The position numbers and the translations under genes are program-made. The notes below the pieces were generated by a model. That model did no database searches, was not told where the DNA came from, and saw nothing but the letters and a program-made list of their open reading frames with translations. From JBLMYQ01 sp050258375 (GTDB lineage Bacteria; Bacillota; Clostridia; Acetivibrionales; UBA4821), in contig JBLMYQ010000051.1 in NCBI GenBank assembly GCA_050258375.1, positions 62,001 to 126,000 on the forward strand: a stretch of DNA of 64,000 nt, in the 5' to 3' direction. Positions 8,928 to 17,092 of this stretch are shown one piece after another (within the stretch, counting starts at the first letter, position 1; each line of letters opens with the position of its first letter).

Positions 8928-9946
8928 AATTCCACTCTCCTTGTGTACTCTACAAACTCTTCCAGCTTTCTCGCCGCCTTACCTGAATCAATAATATCAT
9001 TGGCAAGGATTACCCCTTCATAAATATCTTTAGCTTTATTTCCAATATACAATGCTGCTGCGCTGTTTAATATAATCGCATCCCTTGCTGCCCCTTTTTT
9101 CCGTCCGTTCAATATCTCCTTTATAATCAAAGCATTTTCAGCCTTTTCCCCGCCTCGCAGCTCCTCAACGCTTGACTTTTTAATACCAAAATCATCCGGC
9201 GTCAGCGTGTAATTTATAATTTCCCCTTCATTTATTTGGGTAATAAAGGTAGAACCGCTGACAGTAATTTCGTCCAATCCGTCACTTCCGTGAACAATCA
9301 TAGCTCTTTGGGTTCCTAATCTCAAAAGAACCTCTGCCATAGTATCTGCAAGTTCCTTTTTAAATACTCCGATAAGCTGACCCGAAGCATTAGCAGGATT
9401 GGTTAAAGGACCTAAAATATTGAATACAGTTCTAATTCCAAGCTCTTTTCTTGCTCCGCCGACATTTTTCATAGATTTATGGAAATTAGGTGCGAACATA
9501 AAGCCTATTCCAATTTCCTCTATGCACTTTTCAACTTCAGCAGGCTGTAAATCAATAATTATTCCAAGCTCTTCAAGCACGTCAGCACTTCCGCATTTAC
9601 TCGAAACTGACCTGTTTCCATGTTTTGCAACCGGAATCCCTGCTGCCGAAACAACAAACGCTGCCCCTGTAGAAATATTGATGGTATGTGCGCAATCTCC
9701 ACCTGTTCCACATGTATCAACTGAGAAATCAACCTTTGGGTAAATGCATTCAGCTTTTTTTCTCATGGTTTTTACAAACCCTGTTATTTCTTCAACCGTT
9801 TCACCCTTCATTCTTAATGCTGTAAGAAAGCTTCCGATTTGTGCCTGCGCAGCACTTCCATCCATTATTATATCCATAGCCTGCTCTGCTTCATTTTCTG
9901 TAAGATTTACTCTCTCAACCACTTTTGCAATAAATGCTTTCAACAT
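8924..9946 (-). CDS. trpD: Anthranilate phosphoribosyltransferase
   Basis: A 340-residue enzyme that transfers phosphoribosyl from PRPP to anthranilate. The PRPP loop CGTGGD, the NISTGAAFV segment, KHGNRSVSSKCGSAD and the GPLTNP block are all canonical. The start is placed at the ATG that has GGGAG eight bases upstream. A GTG three codons further up would overlap that site. It is coupled to trpC by an ATGA overlap. A 177-base gap to trpG contains a family B repeat. Confidence 0.95.
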   Translation of the reverse strand: MLKAFIAKVVERVNLTENEAEQAMDIIMDGSAAQAQIGSFLTALRMKGETVEEITGFVKTMRKKAECIYPKVDFSVDTCGTGGDCAHTINISTGAAFVVSAAGIPVAKHGNRSVSSKCGSADVLEELGIIIDLQPAEVEKCIEEIGIGFMFAPNFHKSMKNVGGARKELGIRTVFNILGPLTNPANASGQLIGVFKKELADTMAEVLLRLGTQRAMIVHGSDGLDEITVSGSTFITQINEGEIINYTLTPDDFGIKKSSVEELRGGEKAENALIIKEILNGRKKGAARDAIILNSAAALYIGNKAKDIYEGVILANDIIDSGKAARKLEEFVEYTRRVEL

Positions 9947-10000
9947 ATCCCTCACTCCCTTTAAATTTAAAATTTATTCAACTTGCTAATGTTAAATTCA

Positions 10001-10124
10001 GACCTCCCTATCCCTCCTAAAAGGAGGCGAACAGCAACTTTTGCAAAAACGTATTTATCGTCTTTCATAAAGATTACTTTCAGAATCCTACTAATCGCTC
10101 CCTTTTCAGGGAGGATAGGAGGGT
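10001..10124. repeat. Family B short repeat (MITE-like) between trpG and trpD
   Basis: Inverted ends: GACCTCCCTATCCCTCC at the left and GGAGGATAGGAGGGTC at the right, about 124 bp overall. The inner left part (GGCGAACAGCAA, then TTTGCAAAAA) matches the copy at 32305-32435 closely. The right end abuts the trpG stop codon. It encodes no protein, as expected of a non-autonomous element. Confidence 0.7.
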
Positions 10125-10684
10125 CAGCTTAAAAAATTTCTCAGAATCTCCATACCGTTTTCAGTCAAAATCGACTCAGGATGAAACTGTATTCCAAACA
10201 AAGGATAATCCTTATGCTTAATTCCCATTATGCATTCATCATCAGTTTCAGCTGTAATTATCAGCTCTTTCGGAAGAGTTTTTCTGTCAATTACCAGAGA
10301 ATGGTACCTTCCAGCCTTTATAGTTTTTGGCAAATTTTTGAACAGTTCACACTCACCGAGTCTTACCTCTGAAGCCTTTCCATGTACAAGCTCCTCTGCG
10401 CGGATGATTTTACCTCCAAAAACCTCTCCGATTGCCTGGTGTCCTAAGCAAACTCCTAAAATAGGAATCATTTTATAAAAATCCTTTATTAGCTGTCCAG
10501 TTATCCCTGCATCCTTTGGATGCCCTGGTCCGGGCGAAATAACTATATGCGATGGATTGAGCTTTCTTATTTCCTCTATGGTAATTTTGTCGTTTCTGTA
10601 CACCTGAATATCCTGATTAATCTCTCCAATATACTGATAAAGATTATAGGTAAACGAATCATAATTATCGATTATTAAAATCAT
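10124..10684 (-). CDS. trpG: Anthranilate synthase glutamine amidotransferase subunit
   Basis: A 186-residue class I glutamine amidotransferase that supplies ammonia to TrpE. In organisms of this type it may also serve PabB in folate synthesis. The nucleophile is Cys79 in GVCLGHQAIG, and the His-Glu pair is in QFHPESIL. The oxyanion region is PGPGHP. The start is the ATG that overlaps the trpE TGA (ATGA). A longer frame with 18 more residues runs inside trpE and lacks the family N-terminus MILIIDNYDSF. Confidence 0.95.
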   Translation of the reverse strand: MILIIDNYDSFTYNLYQYIGEINQDIQVYRNDKITIEEIRKLNPSHIVISPGPGHPKDAGITGQLIKDFYKMIPILGVCLGHQAIGEVFGGKIIRAEELVHGKASEVRLGECELFKNLPKTIKAGRYHSLVIDRKTLPKELIITAETDDECIMGIKHKDYPLFGIQFHPESILTENGMEILRNFLS

Positions 10685-12153
10685 ATTATCTCCCCTGCCT
10701 CCCTTATTGCTTTTAATAAAGCCTCTGCTTTTCTGCATGTTTCATCGTACTCTTTCTCCGGCACTGAATCTGCGACTATACCTGCACCAGCTTGCAAATA
10801 TGCCTTGCCCTTCTCATATATCAGTGTTCTTATGGTTATACATGTATCCATAGTTCCATCAAAGCCTACATAGCCAATTGCGCCCCCATATGCTCCCCTT
10901 CTCGTTTTTTCGATTTCGTCAATAATTGTCATTGCCATTACCTTTGGAGCACCCGAGAGAGTTCCTGCCGGCATAATCGCAGTCAAAGCATCAAAGCAAT
11001 CTTTATCCTTTCTCAACTTGCCTTCCACATCAGTTACAATGTGCATTACATGTGAATACCTTTCAATATGCATAAAATTCTTAACCTTCACAGTTCCAAA
11101 TTCGGAAACCTTCCCAACATCGTTTCTTCCCAGGTCAACAAGCATTGTGTGCTCTGCTAGTTCTTTTTTGTCTGCAAGTAGTTCATCTTCCAATGCCTTG
11201 TCTTCTTGCTCACTGATTCCTCTTCTTCTTGTTCCAGCAATTGGGCATGTTTCGACAATTCCATCTTCTACCCTTACTAATCTTTCCGGCGAAGAACCAA
11301 TAATGCTGTAGCCTCCAAAGTTTAAGAAATACATGTACGGAGAAGGGTTAATAACCCTAAGTGCCCTATAAATATTTAATGGTTCTTGCTTAGTTTCAAT
11401 TTCAAACCTTTGCGACAATACAACCTGGAATATATCCCCGCTTTTTATGTGCTCTTTAGCTTTTTCAACGCCGATACAGTATTCCTCTTTTGATAAACTT
11501 CCTTTTAAAACAAACTCTTCTTTTAATCCCTCTGCCTTTAGCTCAGCTTCAAGCTTTGAACGGCCAAGCTTTATTTCCGAGTATATTTCTCTGATCCTTT
11601 GTGTCACAGAAAGATATTCTCTCTCCAGCTGTTCATTTACATGAAGATTCACTATAATGTGAATTTTCTGAGTTAAATGATCATAAGCAATAATTTCATC
11701 TGTCAGCATAAATTGAAAATCAGGTATTCCAGTATCATTTTCTTTGATGTCCGGAAGTTTTTCGTAAAACCGTACAACATCATAGCCTATGAATCCTACT
11801 GCTCCTCCAGAAAACCTTGGTATATTTTTTAATTTTGGTGCCTTATACTGCTTAATTGTTTCTTTTAAAATTTTTACCGGATTCCCCTCAAATCTTGTTT
11901 TTTGATTATTTGCTTTAACCTCTACCACGTTATCTATTCCAATTATCTGCATATATGGATTGCGCCCGACAAATGAATACCTTGCCCACTTTTCTCCGCC
12001 CTCAACACTTTCCAATAAGAAACTATCCGTTCCTCCGAATCTTCTGAATATGCTTATTGGTGTTTCCATATCTGCATAAACCTCCATGGAAACCGGAATT
12101 ACGTTGTAGTCTTTTGCTAATTCTTTTACTTCTTCAATCCCTGGATAAAACAT
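10681..12153 (-). CDS. trpE: Anthranilate synthase component I
   Basis: A 490-residue chorismate-using enzyme that makes anthranilate with ammonia from TrpG; it commits chorismate to tryptophan. The feedback-binding motif LLES (in DSFLLESVEGG) is present, so allosteric inhibition by tryptophan is expected. The chorismate-binding C-terminal half has PSPYMYFL, GSSPERLV, PIAGTRRRG, ELAEHTMLVDLGRND and the MPAGTLSGAPK block. GAAAGGAGA lies upstream of the ATG. It is the first gene of the operon, about 200 bases downstream of the second T-box terminator, with repeat sequence in between. Confidence 0.97.
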   Translation of the reverse strand: MFYPGIEEVKELAKDYNVIPVSMEVYADMETPISIFRRFGGTDSFLLESVEGGEKWARYSFVGRNPYMQIIGIDNVVEVKANNQKTRFEGNPVKILKETIKQYKAPKLKNIPRFSGGAVGFIGYDVVRFYEKLPDIKENDTGIPDFQFMLTDEIIAYDHLTQKIHIIVNLHVNEQLEREYLSVTQRIREIYSEIKLGRSKLEAELKAEGLKEEFVLKGSLSKEEYCIGVEKAKEHIKSGDIFQVVLSQRFEIETKQEPLNIYRALRVINPSPYMYFLNFGGYSIIGSSPERLVRVEDGIVETCPIAGTRRRGISEQEDKALEDELLADKKELAEHTMLVDLGRNDVGKVSEFGTVKVKNFMHIERYSHVMHIVTDVEGKLRKDKDCFDALTAIMPAGTLSGAPKVMAMTIIDEIEKTRRGAYGGAIGYVGFDGTMDTCITIRTLIYEKGKAYLQAGAGIVADSVPEKEYDETCRKAEALLKAIREAGEII

Positions 12154-12184
12154 TTTTAATCTCTCCTTTCATAGCTTTATATTT

Positions 12185-12212
12185 GCGACAGTAATCCGCC
12201 GCTTATCAAGTA
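12185..12212. repeat. Truncated family C repeat end
   Basis: Carries CAGTAATCCGCCGCTTATCA, the same end sequence as the fuller copy at 12234-12341. The two are in the same orientation, giving a partial tandem copy between the trp leader and trpE. Confidence 0.6.
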
Positions 12213-12233
12213 CAATTAATCCCGAAAAACTTT

Positions 12234-12341
12234 AGAAGCAAGGAGTACAAGAAAGATGAAGAGCAAGGCGCGGAGCGTACTTTAAAGTACGTGAGCACCG
12301 AGCGATAAAATCTGACGCAGTAATCCGCCGCTTATCAAGTT
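12234..12341. repeat. Family C dispersed repeat in the trp leader
   Basis: Order of recognisable blocks: AGAAGCAAGGAGTACAAG, GGCGCGGAGCGTAC, a perfect palindrome CGTACTTTAAAGTACG, GTGAGCACCGAGCG, and GCAGTAATCCGCCGCTTATC. The same blocks, in opposite orientation, occur at 30476-30594. No protein is encoded. It sits between the last T-box terminator and trpE. Confidence 0.65.
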
Positions 12342-12349
12342 TTTTGTAA

Positions 12350-12391
12350 TAAAAAAAGGCACTCCTATCCCTATATGGGACGAAGTACCTC
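12350..12391 (-). terminator. Second T-box terminator of the trp leader
   Basis: On the minus strand GGTACTTCGTCCC pairs with GGGATAGGAGTGCC around a short loop, with a few G-U pairs, followed by TTTTTTT. The 5' arm overlaps the second T-box motif, as expected for mutually exclusive structures. Confidence 0.75.
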
Positions 12392-12436
12392 CGTGGTGCC
12401 ACCCAATTTACAGCCTGCTTTAGCCAATTTCCACTT

Positions 12437-12476
12437 TAAAATAAAAACACTTCATCCTTGTTCAGGACGAAGTGTT
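12437..12476 (-). terminator. First T-box terminator of the trp leader
   Basis: On the minus strand ACACTTCGTCC pairs with GGATGAAGTGT (one G-U pair) around a short loop, followed by TTTTATTTT. It lies just after the first T-box motif. Confidence 0.8.
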
Positions 12477-12726
12477 ATAACCCCGTGGTACCACCTAAAT
12501 TAGCTACTGCTAGCTATTACTCTTTACAGATACTAACCCTATAAGGTTTATATCCTGTTCGTGTAACGTCGAACCTACGTCAAATGCTACTACTATTTCG
12601 CACTGCTCCTCCAAGACCCATTCATTAAGAATATCAGTACCGGGCTCACATCATCCCCAGCTTGCTGAAACTTAAAATCTTAATTACTCTTTCTCTTCAC
12701 AGGATTAATTATTTGATTATATTATT

Positions 12727-12756
12727 ATTGTATGACTTTTGGTATGCTTTTGTCAA
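12727..12756 (-). promoter_or_regulatory. Sigma-A promoter of the trp operon
   Basis: On the minus strand TTGACA (12751-12756) and TACAAT (12727-12732) are 18 bases apart. The predicted start of transcription is just upstream of the T-box Stem I. Confidence 0.7.
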
Positions 12757-12826
12757 TATATATACTATGCATATGCAGTACCTTGTGACACAATAATTCT
12801 TGTCCCCCTAGATGTCATGATAAACC

Positions 12827-12997
12827 TCACTGCTGTTTTGGGGCATCTACAGGGCAAACATTGGCACATGCACCGCATTCTATACATTTTTCAGGATCAA
12901 TCACAAAACTATCGTCTCCTTGTGAAATGCATTGAACAGGGCACTCCGATTGGCAAGCTCCGCAGCTGATGCAAGCATCCTCTATTACGTATGCCAT
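12827..12997 (-). CDS. 2[4Fe-4S] ferredoxin
   Basis: A 56-residue clostridial-type ferredoxin, a soluble electron carrier for enzymes such as pyruvate:ferredoxin oxidoreductase and hydrogenase. Both cluster motifs are complete: CISCGACQSECP and CIECGACANVCP. The start is the ATG of MAYVIEDAC, 11 bases after AAGGAGG. An upstream in-frame GTG overlaps that ribosome site and is rejected. It is monocistronic, upstream of the trp promoter on the same strand. Confidence 0.95.
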   Translation of the reverse strand: MAYVIEDACISCGACQSECPVQCISQGDDSFVIDPEKCIECGACANVCPVDAPKQQ

Positions 12998-13081
12998 TAT
13001 TGGGTACACCTCCTTAATATATTTGTCTTATATTTTAACACTACTTTTATTATATTTAAAGACAATATTTCATTTTCTAAA

Positions 13082-13954
13082 CTAAAAATCTTCCAGCTGT
13101 TTTAATTCCTCAATATCTTCATCAACTGTTTCAATAATAACTGCATCCTTCATAATCTTTAAATCATCTGCCTTATAAGTTTTTAAATCTGACTGTTCGT
13201 CTCTATCAAGCTTTACTTTTACAAATTCCTTAAGAAGATTAGCTTGTATAACCACTCCCTGCCCATCCGGAGTTTCAACAATAGCCCCAACCTTTGGCAC
13301 CCTTTTTAATTTATCCTCATAAACCTCATGCTCATACTTCAAACAGCACATCAATCTTCCGCAGGTACCGGATATTTTAGCAGGATTAATTGAAAGGCTC
13401 TGCTCTTTAGCCATTTTAATTGAAACCGGCTCAAACTCTCCGAGGTATTGGGAGCAGCAAAGTTCTTTACCACAGAAGCCTATTCCTCCCATCATTTTAG
13501 TTTCGTCCCTTACACCAATCTGCCTAAGCTCAATTCTGGTTTTAAATACAGTAGCCAAATCCTTTACAAGCTCTCTGAAATCTATTCTCCCCTCCGCTGT
13601 AAAGTAGAAAAGAATTTTATTATTATCAAAAGTACACTCAACATTAATTAACTTCATATTAAGCTTATGTTCTACGATTTTTTGCATGCAAACATCAAAG
13701 GCCTGCTTTTCTTTTTTCTGATTCTCTATAACTTGTTGCTCATCCTTTTCAGTTGCAATTCTAAGCACCTTTTTTAAAGGTGCTACTATAGCCTCTTCCG
13801 GAACTTCCCTGTTTGCAATTACAGCACTGCCGTATTCTACTCCCCTTGCAGTTTCTACAATTACGCTTGTTCCTATCTGAATATCCAAATCATCCGGATC
13901 AAAGTAATATATCTTACCGGCCTTTTTAAACCGCACTCCTACAACTTTTATCAT
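13082..13954 (-). CDS. ricT: PSP1-domain protein, RicT/YaaT-like
   Basis: A 290-residue protein with the PSP1 C-terminal domain. The Cys-rich signature is clear: GFCGKELCCSQYL, then CGRLMCCLKYEHE. In Bacillus subtilis RicT (YaaT) acts with RicA and RicF in an Fe-S-containing complex that promotes RNase Y-dependent RNA maturation and affects sporulation and biofilm control. That function is family knowledge, not visible here. The ATG has GGGAGG upstream. It overlaps holB by a few codons, and the order tmk-yaaR-holB-ricT is the usual Firmicute arrangement. Confidence 0.92.
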   Translation of the reverse strand: MIKVVGVRFKKAGKIYYFDPDDLDIQIGTSVIVETARGVEYGSAVIANREVPEEAIVAPLKKVLRIATEKDEQQVIENQKKEKQAFDVCMQKIVEHKLNMKLINVECTFDNNKILFYFTAEGRIDFRELVKDLATVFKTRIELRQIGVRDETKMMGGIGFCGKELCCSQYLGEFEPVSIKMAKEQSLSINPAKISGTCGRLMCCLKYEHEVYEDKLKRVPKVGAIVETPDGQGVVIQANLLKEFVKVKLDRDEQSDLKTYKADDLKIMKDAVIIETVDEDIEELKQLEDF

Positions 13955-14933
13955 TTACAACCTCCCAAAAACCTATAAGCATGTTATCTATAACTATAGG
14001 TAAATTAACGTTTCTTCTAATATCTCTTCTTGATTCTTCTACTTTTTTTATAATTTGAACAATGTCTCGCTCTGAGTAGTTCTTGATGTTTTTTAATATA
14101 ATATCCTTTTTATCAAGATTTATCAATAGCCTGTCATTCCCACAAACCTTGTATACTGCCAAATCTCTGTACCATGATGAGATTATGTCAAAAATATGTT
14201 GAATGAATTCCTTTTTTGAATCCAAGTATGACGCAGTTTTTAGCAAGTCTTCTATTCTGCTTCCATGAAGATTACTTAAAAAACAAATTATTTCTTCTCT
14301 AACCCGCATAAACTCCTCTGAAACCACCAAAAATGCCTTGCTTAAAATTCCCTGAGAAAATACGCTGGCAAGCTCAAGGGATTCTTCGTTATCAATATCA
14401 TGCATCCTTAACACTGCTTTAATTTCTTCATCTTTATAAATATCAAACTTAAGACTTACGCACCTTGATTTAATAGTCTTGAGCATATTAGCAGTGCTTT
14501 GCACACATAATATCAACAGCGAATCGCCAGGAGGCTCTTCAAGAGTTTTTAACAAGCAATTTTGTGCCTGCTCTGTCATTTTATCAGCCTGCTCAATTAT
14601 ATATACTTTTTTTTCAGATTCAATAGGCTTGATTATAATATTTTCCTGTAATTTTCTTACCTCATCCACCCCAATACTCAAACCTTTTGGAGAAATAGTA
14701 TAAAAATCAGGATGATTACTATTGGAAAGCTTTGTACAGGAAGAACACTCTCCGCATGGTGCCTTTTCAAAATTCCGACATAAAGCAGCCTGCGCAAAAA
14801 TCCTTGCAAGAGTAGATTTCCCCATGCCATCTGCTCCTTCGAACATATATGCATGAGAAAGCTTACCGCTTTGGATTATATCCTTTAAAGTACTTTTTAT
14901 TTTTTCCTGACCTACAAAATCGTTAAAGTTCAA
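13926..14933 (-). CDS. holB: DNA polymerase III delta' subunit
   Basis: A AAA+ clamp-loader subunit of about 335 residues. It has the P-loop GADGMGKSTLA, the zinc-binding cysteine cluster (CRNFEKAPCGECSSC), and the LLKTLEEPP and SRC motifs of sensor regions. The start is uncertain. A GTG at 14942 lies inside the only Shine-Dalgarno-like stretch (AAAGGTG), so the TTG three codons later (Met-Asn-Phe-Asn-Asp-Phe-Val-Gly-Gln) fits better and gives a family-like N-terminus. Its 3' end overlaps ricT by 29 bases. Confidence 0.92.
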   Translation of the reverse strand: MNFNDFVGQEKIKSTLKDIIQSGKLSHAYMFEGADGMGKSTLARIFAQAALCRNFEKAPCGECSSCTKLSNSNHPDFYTISPKGLSIGVDEVRKLQENIIIKPIESEKKVYIIEQADKMTEQAQNCLLKTLEEPPGDSLLILCVQSTANMLKTIKSRCVSLKFDIYKDEEIKAVLRMHDIDNEESLELASVFSQGILSKAFLVVSEEFMRVREEIICFLSNLHGSRIEDLLKTASYLDSKKEFIQHIFDIISSWYRDLAVYKVCGNDRLLINLDKKDIILKNIKNYSERDIVQIIKKVEESRRDIRRNVNLPIVIDNMLIGFWEVVNDKSCRSAV

Positions 14934-14971
14934 AGCTTTCACCTTTTGTTTTTAAGAATTAGTTTATCGAC

Positions 14972-15013
14972 AATCGTGATAAGCAACACAGTTATGCGCT
15001 GCTTATCACGATT
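14972..15013. repeat. Perfect inverted repeat between yaaR and holB
   Basis: Arms AATCGTGATAAGCA and TGCTTATCACGATT, 14 bp each, with a 14-base loop. No T-run follows on either strand, so it is not a classic terminator. It could be an RNA processing or stability hairpin, or the remnant of a repeat. Confidence 0.5.
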
Positions 15014-15020
15014 CTCTTTA

Positions 15021-15473
15021 TCACATTGTAATGTCGAGCAGCAGCCCCCTTATATCCTCCATCGACTTAAGTATCTTTATATTGTCCGTCTCTTCCTTAA
15101 GCACTTCCTTTGTAAGATTCTCAAGCTCTTCATTCACCAGCTTTATTACCGCCCAAACGCGGTGTCTTCCTCTTCTATCCACTTTGCTTTCCTTGGAAAA
15201 TACATGAGAGTTGTTAACTACTTCATATAAAAATTCAGAAATCAACTGCTTGTAAACCTTGAGCTCTCTTATATCAATCCTTGTTCCAAGTGTTTTACCC
15301 TGATCGTCTATATCATTAAGAAGTCTTGTTATTTTCTCCTGAACTGTCTCTTCCATATTTTTCTTATATTGTGACTGAAAAGAAGATTCTTTTGAATTTC
15401 TAATTTTTTTAGAATCCTTTTTCTCAGACTCAATCTTACTAGCTGCCAATTCAAAGGAGTGCCTAATTTTCAT
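15021..15473 (-). CDS. yaaR: YaaR family protein (DUF327)
   Basis: A 150-residue charged helical protein of the YaaR/DUF327 family, function unknown. The family block with DRRGRHRVWAVIKLVNEEL is recognisable. The ATG overlaps the tmk stop (ATGA), so translation is probably coupled. Its position between tmk and holB is the same as in Bacillus. Confidence 0.85.
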   Translation of the reverse strand: MKIRHSFELAASKIESEKKDSKKIRNSKESSFQSQYKKNMEETVQEKITRLLNDIDDQGKTLGTRIDIRELKVYKQLISEFLYEVVNNSHVFSKESKVDRRGRHRVWAVIKLVNEELENLTKEVLKEETDNIKILKSMEDIRGLLLDITM

Positions 15474-16099
15474 GATTTTCCCTCCAGCAGTGAGCTCAAA
15501 TAGCTTTTTACATCTTCAAATACTTCTCCTATTCCCCGCCTTGAATCTATTACAACAATACGTTCTCTTTGAGCCTTAGCCAGCTCTAAATAACCATTAT
15601 ATACCCTTTCATGGAAATCAATATTCTCCAATTCTACTCTATCCAGCTTTTCCTTTCTTGTTTTTCTTTTTGCAATTTCTTGGGGAGAAATATCAAAAAA
15701 GAAGGTAATGTCAGGCTTGCATCCTTGTAAAGCATATGCATTTATTCCTTCAACTGTTTCGACACCAAGCCTTCTGCCATAAGCCTGATAAGCAATGCTA
15801 GAATCTAAAAATCTATCACATATTACAATTTTTCCTTGGTTTACAGCAGGTACAATCAACTCAGAAACAATTTGCGCTCTGGCAGCTGCATATAACATAA
15901 GCTCAGCAACAGAATTCATTCCCATATTATCAACATCAAGTAAAAGCTCTCTTATTTTCTCTCCAAGCTTTGTACCACCAGGTTCTCTTGTCAGTATAAC
16001 TTCTCTGCCATTTTGTTCAAAATAGCTTGCAATATTGCTTAGCTGGGTTGTTTTACCACATCCGTCAAGACCTTCGGCTGTAATGAAATATCCCTTCAA
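15470..16099 (-). CDS. tmk: Thymidylate kinase
   Basis: A 209-residue dTMP kinase. The P-loop GLDGCGKTTQL, the substrate-binding TREPGGTKLGE block and the DRF/DSSIAYQAYGR region are present. The start is TTG, with GGGGGTG upstream; no in-frame ATG gives a better N-terminus. It overlaps yaaR by 4 bases and follows lepB closely. Confidence 0.95.
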   Translation of the reverse strand: MKGYFITAEGLDGCGKTTQLSNIASYFEQNGREVILTREPGGTKLGEKIRELLLDVDNMGMNSVAELMLYAAARAQIVSELIVPAVNQGKIVICDRFLDSSIAYQAYGRRLGVETVEGINAYALQGCKPDITFFFDISPQEIAKRKTRKEKLDRVELENIDFHERVYNGYLELAKAQRERIVVIDSRRGIGEVFEDVKSYLSSLLEGKS

Positions 16100-16112
16100 A
16101 ACAACACCCCCA

Positions 16113-16946
16113 TTATTTTCTTATTCCACCAAACTTATCAAAAGGCCAAAACCTGAACAAAACTCTTCCGCTTATTTCTTTAAGGCTTACGCAGCCATTT
16201 TTGGCAGCAATATCCCCTCTATTTTCAGAAAACTTCCTGCTGTCACTGCTGTTGTTCCGGTTGTCCCCCATAACGTAAACGTATCCTTTTTCAACCTTGA
16301 CATCAATATTCAAATCCTTATCACTTGAATAAGGGGTTTGCTTTATTACCCCGTCAACTATATTCAGGCTGATGCTCCAAGGCTCCTTGATATAATCCTC
16401 TTCAACCTTCTTATCATTTACATATACCTTGGCATCATCCATAACAGCATAATGATTTCCTGTCAAAAGCTCCCCGTTAATAAAAATCTGCTTATTCCTT
16501 ATTTCAAAATTTTTATATTCAATATCATCAATAAGTATGCTGTCACTCTTTAATTGAACATGGTCTCCTTCTACACCAATAACTCTCTTGATGTAATCCC
16601 TTTTTAGAAAAAACTGATAAATCTTTCCCAGAGTGTCTGTTTCATAATAGAATGCACTATGTGGCTCAGTGAAGGTAATAATATCTCCCTTGGATGGCTT
16701 TAAGTTGAGAAAATAGCTTACTCTTTCCGTTATCAGTCTGTCCCCATCAATAAGTGTTCCCTCCATCGAAGGACCTTTAACTATGGTAGGTGCAAAAATA
16801 AATATTCTAATAATTACTGCAGCAATAACTGCAATAAAGAAACTATTTATCCATTCATCTGCTTCAGATTTTTTTTTCATATCCTCTTGTTCAGATTTAT
16901 TGTTTTCGTTTTCATTCTGTGAATCCAAACCTGTTGTTTGTTCCAT
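16113..16946 (-). CDS. lepB: Signal peptidase I
   Basis: A 277-residue membrane serine protease that removes signal peptides outside the membrane. One membrane helix lies at about 34-56 after a charged Lys/Glu-rich cytoplasmic tail. The nucleophile is in GPSMEGTL, and the general base lysine is in the KRVIGVEGD block. The GDNRNNSSDSR motif is intact. The start is placed at the ATG ten bases after GGGAGG; a TTG six codons further up contains the ribosome site. Confidence 0.95.
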   Translation of the reverse strand: MEQTTGLDSQNENENNKSEQEDMKKKSEADEWINSFFIAVIAAVIIRIFIFAPTIVKGPSMEGTLIDGDRLITERVSYFLNLKPSKGDIITFTEPHSAFYYETDTLGKIYQFFLKRDYIKRVIGVEGDHVQLKSDSILIDDIEYKNFEIRNKQIFINGELLTGNHYAVMDDAKVYVNDKKVEEDYIKEPWSISLNIVDGVIKQTPYSSDKDLNIDVKVEKGYVYVMGDNRNNSSDSRKFSENRGDIAAKNGCVSLKEISGRVLFRFWPFDKFGGIRK

Positions 16947-17042
16947 TTGCCGATTTCCTCCCAAGAATTAAGTTTTGTCTAACAAATCACGGATATTATA
17001 TTATAAAAGCCAGTAAAAAGCTACCTCGAATATTCGCCAAAC

Positions 17043-17078
17043 AAAAAAGCCGATAGGTTTTGTACAGACCCTATCGGC
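17043..17078 (-). terminator. Terminator of the SLH protein gene
   Basis: Arms GCCGATAGG / CCTATCGGC with a 12-base loop; on the minus strand it is followed by TTTTTTG. Confidence 0.85.
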
Positions 17079-17092
17079 AGTAATAATGCTGT

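Larger units (their letters stand above)
12350..12700 (-). promoter_or_regulatory. Trp T-box leader with two tandem antiterminator/terminator units
   Basis: Read on the minus strand, the Stem I region contains the typical GATGATGTGAGCCCGGTAC block. It is followed by AATGAA-TGG-GTC, where TGG fits a tryptophan specifier codon. Two separate T-box sequences follow: GGTGGTACCACGG (around 12481-12498) and GGGTGGCACCACGG (around 12391-12404). Each has its own downstream terminator. Only one Stem I is visible; the second unit starts about 50 bases after the first terminator. Uncharged tRNA-Trp would be expected to stabilise the antiterminators and let trpEGDCBA be transcribed. Confidence 0.85.

Noticed and set aside
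12350..12500. CRISPR-like or satellite repeat in the trp leader
   Set aside because: The two similar blocks are T-box antiterminators with terminators, not spaced direct repeats. No CRISPR array was seen in the window.
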